Positions 41,017 through 50,197 of a DNA stretch of 64,000 nt are shown piece by piece. Every line of letters begins with the position of its first letter. Position 1 is the stretch's first letter. This DNA comes from Mycobacterium sp. 3519A. Lineage in GTDB: Bacteria; Actinomycetota; Actinomycetes; Mycobacteriales; Mycobacteriaceae. Both the position numbers and the translations under genes were made by a program. The DNA lies in the NCBI RefSeq assembly GCF_900240945.1, contig NZ_OESG01000013.1:1900888-1964887 (forward strand). The letters are read 5' to 3'. Under the pieces are notes generated by a model. The model was not told the DNA's origin, made no database searches, and was given only the letters and a program-made list of their open reading frames with translations.

Positions 41017-42282
41017 TCAGCGGCCGACCCGGCGCAGCGGGTCGAATTCGCGCAAGCTCTCGGGTTGTTTTCCGGTGGAAATCTGTTCTGCCAGTAGGCG
41101 TCCGGTTACCGGGCCGTGTGCCAGCCCCCACATGCCGTGCCCGCCTGCGACGTAGACTCCGCGCGACACTTCGCCGATCAGCGGCCTGCCGTCGGGGGTG
41201 ACCGGGCGGGAACCCACCCAGATGTCGCTGCGCTCGTCCCACCGCACGCCGTCCAGCAACGGGCTGGCCGAGGCGACGATCGCGCCCACCCGGTCCGGTA
41301 TCACCGGCGCGACGGGGTCGCGGAACTCCATGGTGCCCGCCACCCGCAGCGCACCGTTATATGGCGTGCACGCCACCCGCACGTCCGGCAGATAGATCGG
41401 GCCGAGGACGGGGCGGTCGACGGGCACGGTGAACGAATAGCCGCGACCCGCCTGCACGGGCACGCGGACTCGACCCCCCGCCAATCTCGGAAGCCATGCG
41501 CCAGTGGCGATCACGGCCGCGTCGGCGGTCAACGGCGCGCCGCCGCGCGGGTACACCTTGACACCGTTGCCCGAACTGAACACCCCGTTGACTTCCAGCG
41601 TCCGTATCGGCGCTCCGCGCTCCGTGACCGCGCGGCCGAGGGCGTGAACGAAGCGGCCGGGGTCGACGAATCGTTGCCCGTTGACGTTCAGCGCGGCGGT
41701 GATCGCCCGCGACGCGAGCGGCACGTGGTCGCGCAGTGCTGCACCGGACAGGGCCGTGACATCGATTGTCTGGCCTGCCTTCTCGAGCTGACGAAGCTCT
41801 CGCAGCATGTGCTCGGCTTCGTCTGTAGTGCGGAACAAGGCGGTGATCGGGGCATCGGTCACCGGCGCGTCGACACCGTTGGCGACGAGGACGTCGAACG
41901 CTTCTACGCAATCCTCGTTGAGTGGGACACCCGCCCGTACCGCCCGATTCCACGACGACCGCCTGCAGTTCAGGGCGAACTGCATCAAGAAGACCGCTAG
42001 TGACGAGTCGGTGGTGAGAGGGATGTGCAGCGGGGACGACGAATCCAGCAGCGCACGCAGTCCGTAACGCAGCACCGCGGGCGAGTTCAACGGAATCGTC
42101 AAGGCCGGCGAAACCCATCCGGCGTTGCCCCACGACGCGCCCGCCGCCACTCCGCTGCGGTCGACGACCGTCACCTCGATCCCGCGCTCCTGCAGGAACC
42201 ACGCCGTCGACAACCCGACGATGCCCGCGCCGATCACGATCACCGATCGCGGCCCGCCGTCGATGCGTTCGGCGCCGGCCAT
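41017..42282 (-). CDS. FAD-dependent D-amino acid dehydrogenase-like oxidoreductase
   Basis: A 421-residue DAO-fold flavoprotein. The N-terminal dinucleotide motif is [21 protein letters not shown], followed by [24 protein letters not shown], which matches the D-amino acid dehydrogenase small subunit (DadA). The C-terminal FAD segment is [25 protein letters not shown]. It would oxidatively deaminate a D-amino acid or an N-substituted amino acid, passing electrons to the respiratory chain. ATG 42282 is chosen because GAGGGAGG lies 7 bases upstream; in-frame ATGs further upstream lack a site. The SPW protein gene lies 37 bp upstream on the same strand. Confidence 0.87.
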   Translation of the reverse strand: MAGAERIDGGPRSVIVIGAGIVGLSTAWFLQERGIEVTVVDRSGVAAGASWGNAGWVSPALTIPLNSPAVLRYGLRALLDSSSPLHIPLTTDSSLAVFLMQFALNCRRSSWNRAVRAGVPLNEDCVEAFDVLVANGVDAPVTDAPITALFRTTDEAEHMLRELRQLEKAGQTIDVTALSGAALRDHVPLASRAITAALNVNGQRFVDPGRFVHALGRAVTERGAPIRTLEVNGVFSSGNGVKVYPRGGAPLTADAAVIATGAWLPRLAGGRVRVPVQAGRGYSFTVPVDRPVLGPIYLPDVRVACTPYNGALRVAGTMEFRDPVAPVIPDRVGAIVASASPLLDGVRWDERSDIWVGSRPVTPDGRPLIGEVSRGVYVAGGHGMWGLAHGPVTGRLLAEQISTGKQPESLREFDPLRRVGR

Positions 42283-42319
42283 CACAAACCTCCCTCGTTG
42301 AAACTTCATTGCTCCCGAC

Positions 42320-42727
42320 CTACCAGCGAGCCAGGCGAAACCGCGTGTCGTACCGCGAAGCCGCATCGCTTGGCCCGGTCTCCGTCAGGCCGATGTGCTC
42401 GCGTCGTCGGTAACCGATCACACCGAGCGCCGTGATCAACGCGCCGACGACCCAGGCCGTCATGGCCAGGTCGTGGGTGACGAATCCACCGACCCATGGC
42501 GAGACGAACAACGCGGCTCCGATGATCGCCAGCGTGACGAAGTCGTAGGTCGGATCGACCGCGAGCAACGACCATAGCGCGACCACAGCTGCCAGTCCGC
42601 CAAGACCGATCAGCACCGCTGTCCCTGTCGTCGGGACCGGCATCGCAACTCCGCGAAGAACACCGACAAGGCCGACTGCCAGTGCCGCCCGCCCGATCCA
42701 CGACTTGCCTCGATCCACCACCGTCAT
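42320..42727 (-). CDS. SPW-repeat membrane protein
   Basis: A 135-residue membrane protein with four hydrophobic segments and one clear SPW motif: the stretch [20 protein letters not shown] is followed by [16 protein letters not shown] proteins are small membrane proteins of unknown function; most have two such repeats, and here only the second half is well kept. The gene is 37 bp upstream of the D-amino-acid-dehydrogenase-like gene on the same strand and may be cotranscribed with it. About 120 bp separate it from the PucR gene, in which I see no feature. Confidence 0.75.
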   Translation of the reverse strand: MTVVDRGKSWIGRAALAVGLVGVLRGVAMPVPTTGTAVLIGLGGLAAVVALWSLLAVDPTYDFVTLAIIGAALFVSPWVGGFVTHDLAMTAWVVGALITALGVIGYRRREHIGLTETGPSDAASRYDTRFRLARW

Positions 42728-42846
42728 CTCCCATCACACTTCGTCTTGATTCCAGGGTGGGGGAGACGCAGACAGGCAGGCTTGCCCGGGCCGGACAATG
42801 ACACCCGCGCGCTTTGTTCGGTTCCGACAACCGTCGACAGGGACCG

Positions 42847-44373
42847 TCAGGGGGTGTCGACGGCCGCCAGTTCGATCATCATCGCCAACCGTTTTTTGGC
42901 GTCGTCCAGTGGAAGGCTGGTGATCTCGCTCATCTTGCGCAACCGGTACCGCACGGTGTTTTCGTGCACCCCCAACCGCTTGCCTGCCGCGACAGGATCG
43001 CCCTGAGCCTCGAGCCATGCCCGAAGGGTCACGACGTAATCGGTGGCGTTCTCGCGGTCGTGGCGGCGCAACTCGGCGACGGGGCCACGGTCCGGTGCGC
43101 GACCCGACCGGGCCGCCGTACGCAACCGTTGCAAGAGGATGTCGTCCCAGGACTCGTCATACGCGGGCGGCGGTGTGCCCGTCGCGCACCCAACATGTAG
43201 GGCCAAGCACTCGTCGGCCTCCTGGCGCGCCGCGACGAGGTCGGCGATTCCGGTAGGGCCACTGATTCCGGCCAGCGTCGTCGCGCCGTCTGGCAGCGCC
43301 GCGTGCAGACCCGCGACCCACCGCCGGGCCGTCTCCGACTGTTCGCCAGGCAACACGGTGTACACCGTGTTGCCTGCCAGCGCGCTGCGTCCGGGTCGAG
43401 ACCAGCCGAAACCGGCGGTGGCACGGTCGAATGCCAGCAGCAGGGCGGCATCCCGGTCGGCTCCGATGACCGCCTGCAGCGCGATCACGCGCAACAGACC
43501 CCGCGGCAGCCCCAGTCGGCTGGCCGCGGTGGCCGCATCCGCGCTGCCCTCCAGCAACCGGATCACCAGGTCGGACTCCACTTGGCGTTCCAAATCGGCA
43601 CTCGCGCGTGACCGCAACAGATGCAGCGCCACGGTGCGCGCCCCGTCGGCCAACGCGGTGAGCGCGTCGCCCTGCAGCGGCGCGCCGCACGCCACCCACA
43701 CCGACCCGATCAGTTCACGACCGGAGCGCACCGCCACCACCATCCGCCCGGTCACACCGTGATCGGAGTCGGGTCCGACGAACAGCGGTTGATCAGAGGC
43801 GGCCAGATGCGCGGAAACCCCTTGGGCATCGAAGAATTCGCGCAGCCGTGCAGGCGCCTGACGATCCAGGATGGTCTGCACTCGCGCCGGGTCGGCGTGT
43901 CGTTGCATCCGTGAATACGCGAGAACCCTCGTCAGCCTGTCCTCGATGGTCACTGCGCCGCCGGTGGCCTCCGCGAGGCTGTCGGCGAGCGCGAACAAGT
44001 CTGTTGGGCCGCGGCCGGATTCGGTTTCCCGGCCCTCCAGCACCAATCCGTAGACGACGGCGGCCAACTCGCTCCACGACATCGCGGGGTCCACCACCAT
44101 CACAGCCACACCCTCGGCCAGGCCTTCGAAGGCGCTGTCCTCGTCGTCGCCGCGGAACAACACCACCACCGCATGCGCTGCGGCCGCCCACCGCACCGCC
44201 TCCTTCACGGTGCGGGCGCCGACACCCAGCAGCACGTCGCCGACATCGACGCGATTCTCGGTGCGTTCGTGCAGGATGACACTGCGCAATTCCGTGCTGC
44301 GCGGTATCGGGCAGAACCTCAGCCGAACACCGAAGTTCCCCAGCACGTTGACCAGGCGGTCCAAGGTGACCAC
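42847..44373 (-). CDS. PucR-family transcriptional regulator
   Basis: A 508-residue regulator. The N-terminal half (about 1-120) is a PucR-type purine-catabolism N domain (VGDVLLGVGARTVKEAVRWA). The middle is a GGDEF-like/GAF-like sensory region. The C-terminus is the diagnostic helix-turn-helix of this family, DPVAAGKRLGVHENTVRYRLRKM. The start is GTG 44373; the long in-frame extension upstream runs antisense across the ArsR gene and is not credible. PucR proteins often activate catabolism of purines, GABA, proline or other amines. Divergent placement from the ArsR and GntR genes leaves the target open, with the FAD-GcvT cluster as a candidate. Confidence 0.88.
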   Translation of the reverse strand: MVTLDRLVNVLGNFGVRLRFCPIPRSTELRSVILHERTENRVDVGDVLLGVGARTVKEAVRWAAAAHAVVVLFRGDDEDSAFEGLAEGVAVMVVDPAMSWSELAAVVYGLVLEGRETESGRGPTDLFALADSLAEATGGAVTIEDRLTRVLAYSRMQRHADPARVQTILDRQAPARLREFFDAQGVSAHLAASDQPLFVGPDSDHGVTGRMVVAVRSGRELIGSVWVACGAPLQGDALTALADGARTVALHLLRSRASADLERQVESDLVIRLLEGSADAATAASRLGLPRGLLRVIALQAVIGADRDAALLLAFDRATAGFGWSRPGRSALAGNTVYTVLPGEQSETARRWVAGLHAALPDGATTLAGISGPTGIADLVAARQEADECLALHVGCATGTPPPAYDESWDDILLQRLRTAARSGRAPDRGPVAELRRHDRENATDYVVTLRAWLEAQGDPVAAGKRLGVHENTVRYRLRKMSEITSLPLDDAKKRLAMMIELAAVDTP

Positions 44374-44439
44374 AAGCTTCGAGCCTAGCCACCTGAGTAG
44401 TTGCGCCGTCTGATCCGGTCGAGGGATTAGCCTTGACGA

Positions 44440-44769
44440 ATGACGCACTCCGGTGATCAGACGACGGTGCGGCGGGCATCGACGGCCCTCGCCGACGTCG
44501 ACACCTCCGGTTGGGCGCAACGGTTCGACCTGCTCTCCGATCCGAACCGGCTGGAAATTCTGCTGGTCCTGCACCGCGCTCCCGGCATCTGCGTCGGCGA
44601 CCTCGCGGCGGTGCTCGGCCGGTCGGAGAACGCCGTCTCCCAGGCGTTGCGGGTGCTCAGGCAGCAGGGGTGGGTATCCTCGACGCGCGTCGGCCGGCTG
44701 GTCAGCTACCGGCTCGAGGACGAAATCGTGCACGACCTGCTGCACCGGATCGGCGCCCGGCACGGCTGA
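44440..44769 (+). CDS. ArsR/SmtB-family regulator
   Basis: A 109-residue winged-helix repressor: LLSDPNRLEILLVLHRAPGI, then GDLAAVLGRSENAVSQALRVLRQQG (recognition helix) and the wing VSSTRVGRLVSYRLEDE. No CxC metal site (ELCVC type) is seen in the alpha-3 helix. The C-terminal helix has three His residues (HDLLHRIGARHG), which could form an alpha-5 metal site of the nickel/cobalt or zinc type. A metal ligand is therefore possible, but the target is unknown. It sits between the divergent PucR gene (66 bp) and a GntR gene 11 bp downstream. Confidence 0.82.
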   Translation: MTHSGDQTTVRRASTALADVDTSGWAQRFDLLSDPNRLEILLVLHRAPGICVGDLAAVLGRSENAVSQALRVLRQQGWVSSTRVGRLVSYRLEDEIVHDLLHRIGARHG

Positions 44770-44780
44770 GGCCTTAGGTT

Positions 44781-45581
44781 ATGCGCGTGTTGACGATGGC
44801 TGATCCGCTGCTCGCGGATCGCCCCGACTTGGCCGATTCCGGAGAGCCCGCCCATACCAGGATCGGCGGCTGGCTCGAGAAGCTGATCGTGTCGCGCCGG
44901 TTGGCGCCCGGCGACAAGCTTCCCGCCGAGGTGGAGATCGCCAACGCGCTCGGCGTCAGCCGGATGACGTTGCGCCAGGCGCTCAGTGCCATCGAAGCCA
45001 AGGGGCTCATCGACCGCAGGCGCGGCCGGTTCGGCGGAAACTTCGTCGCCGCACCGAGATTCGAGTTCGACCATGCCAGCCTGCCCGGCTTCACCGAGCA
45101 GATGCGCCGCATCCACGTCCAGGCGGGCGCCCAGGTGCTGCGGGCGACGACCCGCCGCGCAGGCACCGACGTCCGGCAGGCACTGGGCCTCGCGCGCGGC
45201 GCACAGGTGCACGAGATCCTGCGCGCCCGACTGGCCAACGGTGAGCCGATCGTGCTGGAGGAGGCGTATCTGCCCGCCGCGGTCTTTCCCGGCCTGCTGT
45301 CCGCCGACCTCACCGGCTCGCTGTACGCGGCGATGCGTGACTATGGCGCATCCCCGTACTCGGCCGACGAGGAACTCGAGGCGACACAGGCCAACGACCA
45401 GCAGGCCGAGATTCTGGGCGTCGCACCGGGCAGCCCGCTGTTGTTGATCACCAGAACGTCGTTCACCGACGACGGTGTCGCGGTCGAATTCTCCCGCGAC
45501 TACCACCGCTCCGACCGGGCCCGCATCCGCATCAAGTCGCGGGTGGAACCGGGTTCGCCTGCCCGCGACGCCAGCGGATGA
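44781..45581 (+). CDS. GntR-family regulator with UTRA domain (HutC type)
   Basis: A 266-residue regulator with the winged helix LAPGDKLPAEVEIANALGVSRMTLRQALSAIEAKGLIDRR and a UTRA effector domain (about 95-255; ARGAQVHEILRARLANGEPIVLEEAYLP, then VEFSRDYHRSDRARIRI). HutC-type GntR proteins bind GTnTAnAC, and an exact GTCTAGAC is present at 46280-46287 in the neighbouring divergent promoter, making this gene its likely reader. Its 3' end overlaps the convergent HAD gene by 50 bp. The start is ATG 44781, or the second ATG five codons later. Confidence 0.9.
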   Translation: MRVLTMADPLLADRPDLADSGEPAHTRIGGWLEKLIVSRRLAPGDKLPAEVEIANALGVSRMTLRQALSAIEAKGLIDRRRGRFGGNFVAAPRFEFDHASLPGFTEQMRRIHVQAGAQVLRATTRRAGTDVRQALGLARGAQVHEILRARLANGEPIVLEEAYLPAAVFPGLLSADLTGSLYAAMRDYGASPYSADEELEATQANDQQAEILGVAPGSPLLLITRTSFTDDGVAVEFSRDYHRSDRARIRIKSRVEPGSPARDASG

Positions 45582-46272
45582 GCGGCGTTTCGATCAGCGC
45601 GGGGGACAGCGCGGTGACGATGGCGGGCGCCGCGGCGGTCAACTCGGAGCCGGGATCGGCCGCGCACACCGCGATACAGTGCATGCCCGCCGCCACCGCC
45701 GCCCGCACGCCGGGCACCGAGTCCTCGAACACCAGCACATCGCCGGGGCTGCGGCCGAGTTCGGCCGCCGCGGAAAGGAAGCCCTCCGGATGCGGTTTGC
45801 CGTTGGCGACGTCTTCTTCCGCGATCACAAAGCTGATCCACTCGCCGGTGGGGCTGGCGGCGAGCACCGCCTCGACGTCGTCACGCTGCGCGCCGGTGAC
45901 AATGCCCACCGGTATGCCGTTGTCCACCAACAGTTTCACCAAATCGGCCGCGGCAGGTCCGATCGGGTTGTGGTCGGCCACCTGCTGCTTGTACGCGCCC
46001 TGCCGCAGCCGCAGCAGCTCGGCCACCTCGGCGTCGGTGCCGCGGCCGTGCAACCGCACCGCGTGCTCGATGATCTCCCTGTCGCTGCGCCCGAGCAGGT
46101 CGCGGCGGTAGTCCTGCGCCGTCATCGCCCAGCCGAGGTGGGCCCGAAACAGCTCGCGGAAGATGTCGAACAGGATGTGCTCGTCGTCGGACAGCGTGCC
46201 GTTGAAGTCGAACACCACCGCGGGCCGGTCACTGCGCAACCACGTGTCGATGACTACAGAGGCCGGCGGCAT
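45532..46272 (-). CDS. HAD-superfamily hydrolase with altered motif I
   Basis: A 246-residue HAD subfamily IA protein. Motif I reads VVFDFNGTLSDD, with nucleophile Asp22 but Asn24 at the position of the usual acid/base Asp. Motif II is GIVTGAQ, motif III Lys is in VANGKPHPEG and motif IV is VFEDSVPGVRAAVAAGM. Substitution at the second Asp is known from dehalogenase and phosphonatase branches, so it may not be a simple phosphatase. It is divergent from the choline-kinase-like gene and shares with it the GTCTAGAC site. A role in handling the phosphorylated product of that kinase is inference. Confidence 0.82.
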   Translation of the reverse strand: MPPASVVIDTWLRSDRPAVVFDFNGTLSDDEHILFDIFRELFRAHLGWAMTAQDYRRDLLGRSDREIIEHAVRLHGRGTDAEVAELLRLRQGAYKQQVADHNPIGPAAADLVKLLVDNGIPVGIVTGAQRDDVEAVLAASPTGEWISFVIAEEDVANGKPHPEGFLSAAAELGRSPGDVLVFEDSVPGVRAAVAAGMHCIAVCAADPGSELTAAAPAIVTALSPALIETPLIRWRRGQANPVPPAT

Positions 46273-46279
46273 GGCAATA

Positions 46280-46287
46280 GTCTAGAC
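46280..46287. promoter_or_regulatory. HutC/UTRA-GntR type operator candidate
   Basis: The palindrome GTCTAGAC satisfies GTnTAnAC exactly. It lies 7 bp upstream of the HAD start codon and 30 bp upstream of the phosphotransferase start. An 8-base match is weak alone, but a UTRA-type GntR gene is the nearest regulator. Confidence 0.45.
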
Positions 46288-46317
46288 CTTTAACCGAGCC
46301 GGCGTTACAGTGAACCG

Positions 46318-47241
46318 ATGCCGTTCCCGTCGACCGACGCGCAACTCGACGCGCTGCTGGACGAGATCCCGGCGCTGGCCGGTCGGCCGCGGCAACTGCA
46401 GGAACTGTCCGGCGGGCTGACGAACTGCAACGTCAAGGTCACCACGCCGGGCGGCGTCTACGTCGCCCGGTGCGTCGACACCTCCAACAACTTCCTGGCC
46501 ATCGACCGCGATGACGAGTACCACAACTCCGTTGCCGCCGAGCGGGCGGGCGTCGGCGCCCCGGTGATCGACTACCGCCCCGACCTCGGCATCCTGCTGC
46601 TGGGCTACCTGAACGGAAAGACGTTGTCCAACGCGGACTTTCAGCGCCCTGAGGTGCTCGCGAAAGTGGCCGCGGGTTGTCGCGCACTGCACTCGGGACC
46701 GCGGTTCCGCAACCGCTTCGACATGTTCGAGCGGCAACCGTCGTATCTGAAGACCGTGCTCGACAACGGGTTCAAGATGCCGTCTGACTATCTGGAGTAC
46801 GCGGACACCTTCTGCCGGATCCGCGACGCGCTGAGGGCCATCGATCAGACCACCGTCCCGTGCAACAACGACCTGCTCGCGGAGAACTTCATCGAAGACG
46901 GCGAGCGGGTGTGGATCATCGACTACGAGTACTCCGGAAACAACGATCCGTGCTTCGAACTCGGCAACACCTGGGCGGAATGCGGGCTGACCACCGATCA
47001 GCTCGACGACCTCGTCGCCACGTACTACGGCCGCAGGCTGCGGCACAAGACCGCGCGGGCCCACTTGCAGGGCATTGTCGGCAGGTACGGCTGGACATTG
47101 TGGGGCTGCATCCAAAGTGCCACCAGCGCACTCGACTTCGACTTCTGGAGTTGGGGGATGCAGCGCTACGAGGCCGCCGTCGCCGAATTCACGAGCCCGC
47201 ACATCGACCGCCTGCTCGAAGACGCCCACGCAGAAGACTGA
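46318..47241 (+). CDS. Choline/ethanolamine-kinase-like phosphotransferase
   Basis: A 307-residue kinase of the APH/choline-kinase fold (LicA branch). The ATP-binding start LQELSGGLTNCNVKV is present. The catalytic loop reads VPCNNDLLAENFI, where the HxD histidine is replaced by asparagine but the catalytic Asp and the Asn are kept. The metal-binding segment is VWIIDYEYSGNNDPCFELGN. It would phosphorylate choline, ethanolamine or a related amino alcohol in the cytoplasm. The FAD-GcvT dehydrogenase gene follows 7 bp later and is surely cotranscribed, suggesting catabolism of an N-methylated amine. Confidence 0.83.
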   Translation: MPFPSTDAQLDALLDEIPALAGRPRQLQELSGGLTNCNVKVTTPGGVYVARCVDTSNNFLAIDRDDEYHNSVAAERAGVGAPVIDYRPDLGILLLGYLNGKTLSNADFQRPEVLAKVAAGCRALHSGPRFRNRFDMFERQPSYLKTVLDNGFKMPSDYLEYADTFCRIRDALRAIDQTTVPCNNDLLAENFIEDGERVWIIDYEYSGNNDPCFELGNTWAECGLTTDQLDDLVATYYGRRLRHKTARAHLQGIVGRYGWTLWGCIQSATSALDFDFWSWGMQRYEAAVAEFTSPHIDRLLEDAHAED

Positions 47242-47248
47242 GGATCAC

Positions 47249-49696
47249 ATGGCCACCCCTTCGGTTCCCGACCGCGCCCACGTCGTCATCATCGGCGGCG
47301 GCGTCATCGGCACCAGCGTCGCCTATCATCTGACCAAGCTCGGCATCACCGACGTTGTGCTGCTCGAACAGGGCCAATTGTCGTGCGGCACAACGTGGCA
47401 CGCCGCGGGGCTGGTGGGTCAACTGCGCGCGTCGGAAAGCGCGACCCGGTTGGTGCAGTACTCCACGCAGCTCTACGCCGAACTTGAAGCCGAGACCGGG
47501 CTTTCGGCGGGCTACAAGCAGTGTGGGGGAGTGACGGTCGCGCGCACCGAGGACCGGATGATCCAGTTGCGGCGCACCGCCGCCAACGCCGCCGCGTTCG
47601 ACATGGAATGCGAGCTGCTCACCGGTGAAGAGGCGCTCGAGCACTATCCGGTGATGCGCGTCGACGATCTCGTCGGAGCGATCTGGCTGCCCGGCGACGG
47701 CAAGGCCAACCCCACCGACCTGACCTTCGCGCTGGCCAAAGGCGCCAGGATGCGTGGCGCTCGCATCATCGAAAAAGTCAGAGTCACAGACGTTCTCACC
47801 GCCGGCGGCCGTGCCACCGGCGTCCGCACCGAGCACGGCGACATCGAGGCGGAAATCGTCGTCAACTGCGCCGGCCAGTGGGCCAAACAGGTGGGCGCGA
47901 TGGCCGGCGTCAACGTGCCCCTGCATTCGGCCGAGCACTTCTACGTGGTCAGCGAGCACATCGACGGTGTGCACCCCGATCTGCCGATCCTGCGTGACCC
48001 GGACGGCTACACGTACTTCAAGGAGGAGGTCGGCGGCCTGGTCGTCGGCGGCTTCGAACCGGAAGCCAAGCCGTGGGTGGCGCCCGACGCGATTCCCTAC
48101 CCGTTCGAATTCCAACTCCTGGACGAAGATTGGGACCACTTCGAGGTTCTGATGAACAGCGCACTGCTGCGCATTCCCGCCCTCGAGGCGACGGGTATCA
48201 AGAAGTTCTACAACGGACCGGAGAGTTTCACCCCCGACAACCAGTTCATCCTCGGCGAAGCGCCCGAGGTCGCCAACTTCTTCGTCGGCGCCGGGTTCAA
48301 CTCCGTCGGGATCGCGACCGCAGGCGGTGCCGGCCGTGCCTTGGCGGAGTGGATCGTCAACGGCGCGGCGACCAGCGATCTGACGGGCGTCGACATCCGC
48401 CGGTTCGCGCCGTTCAACGGCAACAACCGGTGGCTGCGTGACCGGGTCGCCGAGGTGCTCGGCATCCACTACGAAATCCCGTGGCCCAACCGCGAAATGA
48501 CCACCGCCAGACCGTTCCGCCGGTCACCGGTACATCACCTGCTGCAAGCCGCGGGCGCGAACTTCGGCAGCAAGATGGGCTGGGAGCGGGCCAACTTCTT
48601 CGCGCCCGACGGCGTGGAGCCCACGATCGAATACACCTGGGGCAAGCCGAACTGGCTGCCGTGGTCGGCCGCCGAGCAGGCCACCACCCGCACGGGCGTC
48701 ACGGTGTTCGACCAGACCTCGTTCTCGAAGTACCTGCTCGTCGGGCGCGACGCCGAGACGGCGCTGCAGTGGCTGTGCACTGCCGACGTGGCCGTCGACA
48801 TCGGCACGTCGGTCTACACCGGAATGCTCAACGCGCGGGGCACCTACGAGTCCGACGTCACCGTCACTCGCACCGGCGCCGAGGAATACCTGATCGTGGC
48901 CAGCGCGGCTACCACCGAACGCGATAAGGACCACATCCGAAAAAGCCTGCCCGACGGTGCGAACGCCGCACTGGTCGACGTGACCTCGGCGTACGCGGTG
49001 TTCGGCGTGATGGGGCCGAAGTCCCGGGATCTGTTGTCCTCGCTCACGTCGGCTGACCTCTCCGACGACGGGTTTCCGTTCGGCACCAGCCGACTGATCT
49101 CGCTCGGCTACGCCACCGTGCGGGCCACCCGGATCACGTACGTCGGCGAATTGGGTTGGGAGCTCTATGTTCCCGCGGAGTTCGCCGTCGGCGTGTACGA
49201 AGACCTGATCGAAGCGGGCGCGGGCCGCGGCGGCTACTACACGATCGAGTCGCTGCGCCTGGAGAAGGGGTACCGCGCGTTCGGCAGGGAGCTGACCCCG
49301 AGCGAGAACCCGGTCGAGGCCGGTTTGTTGTTCGCGTGCAAGCTGAAATCGGATATCGGGTTCCTCGGCCGTGAAGCCGTCGAGAAGGCCAAGGCCGAAG
49401 GCCCGCGCAAGAAACTGGTGGGCTTCAAGGTGGATTCGCCCGACGCCATGCTGTGGGGCGGCGAGTTGGTCATCCGTGACGGCGAGGTCGCCGGCCAGGT
49501 GACGTCCGCGGCGTGGGGCGAGACGACCGGGTCCTGCGTCGGGCTGGCGTATCTACGCGCGTCCGACAATTCGGTCGTTACCATCGACTGGATCAACGCG
49601 GGCAGCTACCAGGTGAACGTGGGCGGCCAGTTGTATCTGATCTCGGTGTCGACCAAGCCGCTCTACGACCCCACCAACGCGCGCATTCGCCCATAA
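47249..49696 (+). CDS. FAD-dependent dehydrogenase with GcvT domain (dimethylglycine/sarcosine dehydrogenase-like)
   Basis: An 815-residue two-part enzyme. Residues about 10-390 are a DAO-type flavoprotein domain (VVIIGGGVIGTSVAYHLTKLG and QLSCGTTWHAAGLVGQLR, the latter typical of the covalent-FAD dimethylglycine/sarcosine dehydrogenases). A short FAO_M linker (about 395-450) and a GcvT tetrahydrofolate-binding domain follow (about 455-815; YVGELGWELYVP, GYYTIESLRLEKGYRAFGREL). It should oxidatively remove an N-methyl group and transfer the one-carbon unit to folate. ATG 47249 is 7 bp after the kinase stop. The exact amine is unknown. Confidence 0.9.
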   Translation: MATPSVPDRAHVVIIGGGVIGTSVAYHLTKLGITDVVLLEQGQLSCGTTWHAAGLVGQLRASESATRLVQYSTQLYAELEAETGLSAGYKQCGGVTVARTEDRMIQLRRTAANAAAFDMECELLTGEEALEHYPVMRVDDLVGAIWLPGDGKANPTDLTFALAKGARMRGARIIEKVRVTDVLTAGGRATGVRTEHGDIEAEIVVNCAGQWAKQVGAMAGVNVPLHSAEHFYVVSEHIDGVHPDLPILRDPDGYTYFKEEVGGLVVGGFEPEAKPWVAPDAIPYPFEFQLLDEDWDHFEVLMNSALLRIPALEATGIKKFYNGPESFTPDNQFILGEAPEVANFFVGAGFNSVGIATAGGAGRALAEWIVNGAATSDLTGVDIRRFAPFNGNNRWLRDRVAEVLGIHYEIPWPNREMTTARPFRRSPVHHLLQAAGANFGSKMGWERANFFAPDGVEPTIEYTWGKPNWLPWSAAEQATTRTGVTVFDQTSFSKYLLVGRDAETALQWLCTADVAVDIGTSVYTGMLNARGTYESDVTVTRTGAEEYLIVASAATTERDKDHIRKSLPDGANAALVDVTSAYAVFGVMGPKSRDLLSSLTSADLSDDGFPFGTSRLISLGYATVRATRITYVGELGWELYVPAEFAVGVYEDLIEAGAGRGGYYTIESLRLEKGYRAFGRELTPSENPVEAGLLFACKLKSDIGFLGREAVEKAKAEGPRKKLVGFKVDSPDAMLWGGELVIRDGEVAGQVTSAAWGETTGSCVGLAYLRASDNSVVTIDWINAGSYQVNVGGQLYLISVSTKPLYDPTNARIRP

Positions 49697-49727
49697 CAAG
49701 ACGGCAGCTTCGGTAAAGCTATAGCGT

Positions 49728-49904
49728 GTGACGACCGAATTTCGCGACGGTGCCGCCGATAACGCGCATGCGTTGCATCGCACACTGCTCGCGGCGGGAA
49801 ACCTTCTTTACTGCAGAACGGCTGCCAACGCTTGCGTGTCGGGCAAAATGCGCTCCTCGACAAGCTTGCCCCAAACGACACGAGCGAATGTCGTGCTGCG
49901 ATAG
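49728..49904 (+). pseudogene. Possible 5' remnant of a truncated gene
   Basis: GTG 49728 opens a 58-codon frame beginning TTEFRDGAADNAHALHRTLL after the initiator. The first 25 or so codons look like a genuine mycobacterial protein start, while the rest runs antisense over the 3' end of the NTF2-like gene and loses protein character. It may be the surviving start of a gene broken at about 49805, where the less G+C-rich island begins. No homologue is recognised; it could also be chance. Confidence 0.25.
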
Positions 49905-50197
49905 ACCACCCGCTCGTCCTGCATCGCGACGTAGCGAGTGGCTACCCGCGTAGACCACGGGGGGCCCTCGACAACCATGTCTTCCACTTCGAAGCGCAGT
50001 CGTGGTAAGCGGTGGAAAAGTTGGTTGCGCAGCCATGCGCGGAGCTCGTCGGAACCCCGTAGATCAGCTGCGAGGGGATGGTCGCCTAAGAAGACGAAGT
50101 GGACGTTTTCCGCGAGTGGTAGTTCATCAATACGCTGATCAGATAGTCGCTGCCAACTTGCGGGGGCCTGCTTGCGTACCAACCACTGGTAGATCAT
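49808..50197 (-). CDS. NTF2-like (SnoaL/ketosteroid-isomerase-like) protein
   Basis: A 129-residue protein with NTF2-fold features: an N-terminal helical stretch, the strand NVHFVFLGDHPLAADLRGSDELRAWL and C-terminal strands FEVEDMVVEGPPWSTRVATRY and RSTTFARVVWGKLVEERILPD. This is the pattern of SnoaL-like proteins of unknown substrate. ATG 50197 gives the usual N-terminus; the further in-frame opening upstream lacks protein character. Base composition is visibly lower in G+C than the neighbours. A PPOX gene lies 97 bp upstream on the same strand. Confidence 0.65.
   Translation of the reverse strand: MIYQWLVRKQAPASWQRLSDQRIDELPLAENVHFVFLGDHPLAADLRGSDELRAWLRNQLFHRLPRLRFEVEDMVVEGPPWSTRVATRYVAMQDERVVYRSTTFARVVWGKLVEERILPDTQALAAVLQ

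Noticed and set aside
44374..44763. N-terminal extension of the PucR gene
   Set aside because: It runs antisense across the ArsR gene. GTG 44373 gives the normal PucR start.
46318..47241. Aminoglycoside phosphotransferase (resistance gene)
   Set aside because: The fold is shared, but the catalytic loop and the context with a demethylating dehydrogenase fit the choline/ethanolamine kinase branch rather than antibiotic modification.
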